A DNA stretch of 48,552 nucleotides from Paramacrobiotus richtersi. Its lineage: Eukaryota > Tardigrada > Eutardigrada > Parachela > Macrobiotidae. Below the pieces are notes generated by a model, which saw nothing but the letters and a program-made list of their open reading frames with translations, had not been told where the DNA came from and did no database searches. The DNA lies in NCBI GenBank assembly GCA_034698045.1, contig JAQGAU010000051.1:1-48552 (forward strand), given 5' to 3'. Within the stretch, counting starts at the first letter, position 1. Every line of letters begins with the position of its first letter. Positions 42,211 through 48,552 of this stretch are shown here, piece after piece. The position numbers and the translations under genes are program-made.

Positions 42211-45200
42211 ATGATGATGGGGACGACAAATGCCAGCTGGACAACAGTGGGGGATGTGCTGGTATGGGTGACACCGACGCCTGCCGTGCAGCCCAGTATT
42301 CTGACGACGGAGGGTGCCCAGATGATTGTCCTGCTGTCCTTCTTCATGTTTATCGCTCTCACGGGAAATGTCACCGTGCTGATCTACTTGTGCAAGACGG
42401 GTGACGGCCAACGACCGGTGTCGATTTTCGTCATGTCATTGGCCACCAGTAAGTAATCGGCTGACACACAATTCGCATTAAAACTCTATGAAACCTTATT
42501 GCTAAAGTACACGTACATGTACATCTTGATATACACCCGACCCTCCATAAAACTCTATGAAACCTTATTGCTAAAGTACACGCATATGTACATCTTGTTT
42601 CTTCGCGTAAGGTTAATACAGGATTCTAAATGTTCGTGCAGAAATATCTTTTTGGTTATCTTTTGTAGTCGAACACCTTCATTCCGGTTTATGTATATAT
42701 GCAACAGACACATAATTAATTCGGTCATTTCGGTGTTTTTCATAAGAACAAAACCTTTGTTATCGCCTCGACGATTCTTTCCTTTACTATTTTATAACTA
42801 CGTATTTCTATTTCCTTAGATCGTTAGCGAGATAAAAAGCCGCAGCTTAAAGAAACCATGCGGAGATTTTCAGGATTTGAAGTACAGTCTGTAGATAAAA
42901 AGCCGGTCATAATTAATTCGCTCATTTTCGTGTTTTTCATAACGGAACCCAAGTCATCGCCTAGGCGATTCTTTTATCTGCTGTTTTATAACCATTTCCT
43001 AAGCTCATTAGCGCGACAAAAAGCCCCAGCTTAGAAGAAACCCTGCAGAGATTTTCAGAAGGTTGATAAGAAGCCGGTTATTACATAACACCGTTTCAGC
43101 TGTCATCCCCAGTGAATAATTATGACAACCCGGAAGCTTGGTCGGGTATCAGTTGTCCCGCGCATTTCCGGCATATCACGCAGACCCGCGTCAACGCAGT
43201 AATCCGAAGCCAGTACCTTACGTTCTGCGCGTATGAAAAACAAAGTTTTCCAGAAAATCTTCAAAAGGATTAAAAGATCAGAAACAATAATTCCCCTTCT
43301 TGAACAAAAATTTAGAAGTACTTACCTGGTAATCTGGGTGGAAAGGATTGTTTTACTAAGACAAACGGGTCATGAACGATTTAGAATTGTGGAGAAAATG
43401 ACGGTAGTCGTCACTTGGGAATAAGACTGTAAAAACAACCGTCTCCGTGCGCGGCGAAACGTGATATGCACGCGTGTGGCGTCTAATGTCCAGGTACAGT
43501 GGTAGTCCCAAAAGACCGTGGTTTGTGCCAAATTTAGAGTCCTTGGCTACGCTGGTTAACCTGCTACTGACGTCAATTTATTACCATGTCAGAATATTTC
43601 CTGGTTGACTCAGTTTAATCAAGCATCGTGTCTTAGAATAATACATGGGACATTTTTAGCGATTAATCGTTATACATGCGTTAATGCACACAAAGGGACG
43701 TTATGGTTTCCGAAAATGTCGTGCAACGTAGTATAGATAGTAACGCGATTAGGAATCATGTGCTTTGTCGAGCTGTCTTATTTGTGTATTTAGAAAGGCA
43801 AGGTTGTAACCTGCAGGTATCGAACGAAATGTGCGGAATGTGACGTACATCTTGGCGTTTAGCGCAGCTCTCGATTCACATTGTTCTTATGCTACAAAAT
43901 ACTCAGTTTATGATAATGTATAGGAGATAGCCATATGCAGGTTACTATTGATCATAAGCGTGAAGAAACGGAAAAATCCATCAGCGTGTTATGGGCCTGA
44001 GTTAGACCGTTGTAGTAACAGGATCGTTTCTACGCATCTCAAGTTCAAAACTGATAGTTTCCCATTTCAAATCAGACTATGCCAACGTGGTGCGTGGTTC
44101 TGCAGAACGAGTGATATTACTGTATTAAACAGTCACTTTCGATCGTCTACAAAGTATGAAGATCAAGTGGATAGTTAGGTTTAACAAAGCGCAACGCATG
44201 TAACCGTTTAGCAGATCCTCTTTGAAACTTGCATACGATCTTTTCTCAAAGGTCACGACGATTTGACAGTTCCGAAACTTGCATTCGTATTACTTTGTAA
44301 ACTATATGGATTATTTGTACAGTCTTATGAAACATTTGGCAGAACGGTAGAACGCGCTTATAATGACCTTTCTTGGCAATAATATAATCTACACTGAACT
44401 AATTTTACAATATACAATCCTAAAATGTGCTGTTTTGATTCTAGCGGATATCATGATCGCCATCTTCTCCATGTCCGCGGAGATCCTCTTCGAAGCCTTT
44501 GGGGGCGAATGGCTCTTCGGTAACGTGGGCTGCAAATTGCTGACCTACATCCAGGGAATGCTCTTTGGGAGCACAGCCTTCATCCTGATCAGCATGAGCT
44601 ACGACCGCTACGAGGCCATCTGCCGGCCCATGTTTATGAACCGCACGCGGGCCCGGAGTCAGCGGATGATCGGCACCGCCTACGTCCTGGCCGCCATTTG
44701 TGCCATACCGCAGTTTCTCGTCTGGGGCCAGGTAACGTGGCGGAACTTATTACCGATACGTACATTGTGAATCTCCTGAGAAATGGGATTCGAATTCGAA
44801 CGCTTACTTTCAACTCCTTCTTTCACTCTATAAATAATTAATAGCCTTCTGTAAACAGCATAATCAGATTATTCCTTCTCTGTATGTTACGAATCATCTG
44901 AACGAACCAGAGAAAGTTGAGCAACCAAAACTCTAAACATCATTGTTGTAGAACCCTGCTTATGGGCTATAAGTAGGGTTCTGCAAAAATGATGTTTAGA
45001 TGATGTTAATAACTTAACTCAAAGTTTTGGTTAACTATGTTGTAGGTGTTGTTGTAGAGCTTTTGTGTAGCTTGACTATATATATGGTTGAACCTGACCT
45101 GAACTTGTGTGAGGAAGTTAAAGCAAACTGATGCACAGCTGGAGGAAATTGGGATGCTGCACGAAATGCGCTCGCGTCGTTACTGTCGTTTGCGAAAGAC

Positions 45201-47791
45201 TGGTTAAGTTAAAATTCACATTTCCCTCAGATGTGTGACGTTTTCGGGCTTCGGTATTAAACTTTAATGAAACGCGCAACCGAGCACTACGGGCTACGTG
45301 GAATTCTGGAGACTATTTTTGGCTCTGCTGTAGGAAATGATACGAGCAGAAATAGACAGCCATCATGAAACTCGGTGCTTACATGTATAACACCGTAAGC
45401 TTAAGGTTACCAATTAAGCAGTATTTCCGTAATCATGATCAAAAGACAAGTTTTTTTCATTTAAAGGATAATTAACATATGTGAGGTCACGTGGATTGGT
45501 TGAATCGCAGTTATTCAGTGTATTCCTTATGAAATGCGAGTATTTTCTGAATGTATTCCTTGACGTTGATTTCTATGATATGTCGTTTTTGGGCTTCCGG
45601 TTTTCGGATCCTGCACCCGAAATGGGTCACGCGATGTGAAATGTATCGCACTGATTTAATAAGCGGGTAATGTTCAACGTGATTACGCGGTACTCGATCT
45701 GGGTGGGCGAGCATCATTTCCGTAGCATATTGTGCGGTTCTGTAACCCAAGAACGGTGCCATTAATTTCCGTTTAGTCTTCGATAATCGATATAGTGCCA
45801 GACTGCCAGCAGCGGCAAAGTATACATGCCCGGAATCGTAACCGCTCGACCGTTACAGAATATTCGTTTCTCCGTTAATTACTAGCACACAAATAAATTT
45901 CTTTAATTCGAAAGAAATCCCACCTTTCGACGAAAACCTTCTGGTGAAAGAGACAGCAGGATCGGTTTCCAAGCAAATTCAGGGCTGAAGTATCTGGATT
46001 CGTACTGCCTGTAGCGACCATATACAGAGTTTATACAAGCCTTAGTTGTGAGAGAAAAAACAGTCTGGGCGAAGTTACGAATAAATACGCGTTTCATATC
46101 AGTATGATCTACTAAATATGATGAGTACTGGGCAATGTTTTAATTTATATCAAACATAAACAGTAAAAAGTTAAGAATATTCAAAGTTATTAATGCGTAG
46201 GTTGGCTTAGCATAGCGTCTACGAAGCATTAAGGATTAGCGCGATTACAATCTTGATCCGATTCTCGTAGACCGCTACGTTAAGCCAACTTACGCATTAC
46301 TAGATCTGAAAATGTATAGCTTTTCACTGTTTATGTTTGGTATAAATTACCAAATTTCCCTACACTCATCATATTTGGTAGATCATAATATAATTATTGA
46401 TATGAAACGCGTATTTATTCGTAACTCCGGCCAAAAATGCCTACTTGTTAGATTTAGAGCGTACCGTGTGCAGTAGTGTGCATCATTCTATACAACAAAC
46501 CGGACTATGGCCACTGTTAGAAAACGTGTTTTGTTCCAGGTCTCCAAAGATACCCGGCCGGATGGTTCACCCAAATACTTTTGCAAGAGCAGCGGCTACA
46601 CGGCCGAATGGCAACGCATCGTCTACCTCAACTGGCTGGCCACCTACATCTTCCTCGTCCCGATCATTGTCGTCGCCATTTGTTATGTTAAAATTGCTCT
46701 TGTCGTCTGGAAAAGCTCCGATAAATCCAAACAATCCAACCCCAAAGGTGATGCAATAACCTTCCGTCGGACCGCGGCCGCTACGGACACGGTAGAACGG
46801 GCCAAAATCAAGACGATCAAGATGACCGTGGCCATTCTCTCCTGCTATGTTTTATGCTGGATGCCTTACTTTACATTGCTCCTCTTCAATGCGTGGACAT
46901 ACCGCAAGTATGTTGCTTTATTTCAACATGAATTTAACTGCTGAACACTTTACGCATTGGATTGTTAGCTGTACTGATGTGAGACCATAGATTGTTCCTA
47001 ACGACAGTACAGTGCTGATGCATGAACGGGTGTTTTAAGACTATGCTTTTCCCTCTTATTGTCCATATTTACCAAGTACCTTAACATTACATATCGAGTA
47101 CTAGCACTTTATAATATGTACAAGCATTCTTCGTTTGTATAATTATGTCAAATGTAGAGCTCTCATCCCCAGTTGTTAGTTAAACTGAATACCGTAAGAA
47201 CTAACGAATCCCTTGTACTACAACTCGGCAGTTTCAGTTCCCTTCATGCTAATTGAATTTTGGCGAATGCTTTACTGTACTGCGTATCAAACAACCAGCA
47301 TAATGGCTAAAAGTCTAAAACGCGGGTAGCTTTTGTTTATGAACTCATATTGTTGATGTAAGCGTGGCACTATTTGATCCAACTCAAAAAACGTCCAAGT
47401 TTGACTTTTACAATTTATGCAAACCGCTAAGATTTTCTCTCTTCCCAGGTACGCCAGCCAGATCCCTCCCGCAGTAACCGCCATCTCCAAGTGTATGGCC
47501 TGGTTCTCCAGCTGTGTGAACCCCCTGATCTACGCCACCTTCAACATCCCGCTGCATTCCATCAGCAGTGTGTTCTTCGGGAAGAAGACGGAGCGGATGC
47601 GACTGCAAGAGTCTCCACGACCTTCCATGCAGCCGCCTCCTTCGCGGCGGAACACGGCCGTCTCGGTGTGCTCCAACACCACCCGCCCCATGACGTCGCT
47701 GGTGATCGCCCAGAGTCCCTCGACCAAACTGATTGATTTGACCGAAAAGGAAGCGGTGTATGATCCGCGAACGGTGTTGGTGATGATCTGA
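42211..47791 (+). CDS. Neuropeptide GPCR, vasopressin/CCAP/NPS-like group, four coding exons
   Basis: Exons 42211-42448, 44445-44731, 46540-46907 and 47449-47791 join with consistent phases to 411 residues. The ATG at 42211 (MMMGTTNAS) is the first in frame after a stop at 42109. TM1 is in exon 1 (MIVLLSFFMFIALTGNVTVL). Exon 2 has TM2 with Asp (TTDIMIA), the TM3 Cys (NVGCKLL) and YDRYEAICRP. Exon 3 has the ECL2 Cys (YFCKSSGY), TM5, a third loop ending RAKIKTIKMT, and TM6 with VLCWMPYF. Exon 4 has SCVNPLIYATF and a Ser/Pro-rich tail. The RAKIKTIKMT and CWMPYF motifs recall vasopressin, CCAP and neuropeptide S receptors; finer placement needs a tree. DRY and NPxxY are intact, so a functional Gq/Gs-type receptor is likely. 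Confidence 0.85.
42480..42597 (+). repeat. Tandem 50-bp direct repeat in GPCR intron 1
   Basis: AAACTCTATGAAACCTTATT followed by GCTAAAGTACACG and ATGTACATCTTG occurs at about 42480-42531 and again at about 42547-42597 with only a few differences. It lies about 30 bp inside intron 1, right after the exon 1 donor. Confidence 0.85.
42712..43085 (+). repeat. Tandem duplication of about 190 bp in GPCR intron 1
   Basis: Two adjacent units, about 42712-42907 and 42908-43085. Both begin AATTAATTCG(G/C)TCATTT and contain TGTTTTTCATAA, GGCGATTCTTT-like sequence, GCTTA(A/G)A(G)AAACC and GAGATTTTCAG. Both keep their order, with point changes and small gaps. Confidence 0.75.
44932..45000. repeat. Hairpin-forming inverted repeat in GPCR intron 2
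   Basis: The arms start TCTAAACATCATTGTTGTAG and end with its near reverse complement, about 32 bp each with three mismatches around a 5-base centre (GGGCT). Weaker pairing continues outwards (CAACCAAAAC against GTTTTGGTTAAC), giving an imperfect fold-back over about 44910-45045. Confidence 0.8.
46074..46425. repeat. 352-bp fold-back element in GPCR intron 3 side of exon 3
   Basis: The outer ends are GTTACGAATAAATACGCGTT and its exact reverse complement. Pairing continues inwards through TTTCATATCA, GATCTACTAAATATGATGAGT, CAAACATAAACAGT, TAATGCGTAGGTTGGCTTA and GTAGACG/CGTCTAC-like words to a centre near 46250. No transposase frame is present. It resembles a small non-autonomous inverted-repeat (MITE-like) element. 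It lies in the intron just upstream of the exon at 46540. Confidence 0.82.
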
Positions 47792-48552
47792 TGGAAACTG
47801 GACGGCTTACGTTATGTTGCACAGATTTCTTTAGTGTGGCATTTGTTGTACGTTTGTATACAACCGATTTAGCAGACAAAGGCATTTTGGCGGTTTGGAG
47901 CATCGGGATTTGAAAGCCTAGAGACTTGTAAAGCCGTCCAGGCGGGGAGACCTTTAAGAGCGTGGAATTAGTCGTGACGTTGAATGAACGAATTGCTTGA
48001 GATCTATATGTACTGGAGAAGGTTGTTTTGTGGAATCTGGCCTTGTTACAGTCAAGTTGCTCATCATTACTCAAAAACGGGTCAAAATTTAGCATGATAT
48101 GAATGTTGCCCTTTCTGTTTGGATGCGTTACGCATACAAAATCCGTTTTCTGATTTTCCTGAGAAACTAAACAAGGGTCGACGTTAAAGTTTTATTCAAA
48201 AATCTGTATGTGCGTTAGCATCAAAGTACATCAAAATCTGTAATACACAGACGATCAAAATAATCCGTACGCAGGTAAAAAAGTCAAAAAAAATGTAGCC
48301 TATCATCCAATATTGTGTACAAATACATAGCCTGTACGGGGTATTAAAACGTTAACAACAACCATACAATTTTAGTCTTTGTACAAAAGCATAAAACAGC
48401 CTCCGCTGCACATCCCCGATTACCGTCCCACTTTAAAAATGTAAAGGTCACGCAAAGGTCATCTTCCCGAAAAGACCATCGAAAAAGTAAACGCCCTGAG
48501 CTTTTAATTTAAAAAATACGAATCATCCGAAAAACACAATCTCTCTAGGTAA
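47792..48552. other. 3' flank of the neuropeptide GPCR
   Basis: AT-rich 3' UTR and intergenic DNA up to the window edge. No perfect AATAAA on the plus strand near the stop was noticed. A TATTAAAACG at about 48342 is the closest variant. No further gene seen. Confidence 0.45.

Overview
This is a eukaryotic, intron-rich window with no operons, no tRNA or rRNA genes and no CRISPR arrays. Introns are short (about 50 to 800 bp in the largest gene), splice sites are ordinary GT-AG, intergenic DNA is AT-rich, and the main gene is a papilin of the arthropod/nematode architecture. That points to a small-genome ecdysozoan invertebrate. A tardigrade is my best guess, but the sequence does not prove it.

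Layout. (1) 1-5354: non-coding, with short tandem repeats at the left edge, one arm of a long inverted repeat (2525-3812), and a decayed copy (1474-2192) of the papilin promoter and first exon; the intact copy is at 4818-5519. (2) 5355-21035, plus strand: a complete papilin gene. I resolve it into 29 coding exons whose phases all agree, giving 1,947 residues: signal peptide, ADAMTS-like TSP1/Cys-rich/spacer core, six more TSP1 repeats, five papilin cassettes, seven Kunitz domains, an antistasin-like segment, a WAP domain, a Pro-rich linker, three Ig domains and a PLAC domain ending in a furin-type site. (3) 22482-23471 and 27655-28677, minus strand: two single-exon GPCR paralogues in direct repeat. 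A repeat-rich stretch and a small secreted-peptide candidate (26796-27041, minus) lie between them. (4) 29440-34948: a furin-type proprotein convertase in two pieces facing away from each other. Signal peptide and prodomain are on the minus strand (30169-30825), the catalytic and Cys-rich/membrane parts on the plus strand (32265-34948). The split falls exactly at a phase-0 exon boundary, and a LINE fragment lies beyond the prodomain end. (5) 34949-42210: about 7 kb with no recognisable gene. (6) 42211-47791, plus strand: a four-exon neuropeptide GPCR of the vasopressin/CCAP/NPS-like group, with long introns carrying fold-back and tandem repeats.

Functional links. Papilin is a secreted basement-membrane protein. 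Its C-terminus carries a polybasic site of the kind cut by furin-type convertases, the class of the split gene 11 kb away. The three GPCRs belong to at least two unrelated groups and show no sign of shared regulation. The items most worth checking are the split convertase, the duplicated papilin first exon, the papilin Kunitz domain that has lost a matched cysteine pair, the atypical tandem GPCRs, and several perfect or near-perfect inverted repeats.
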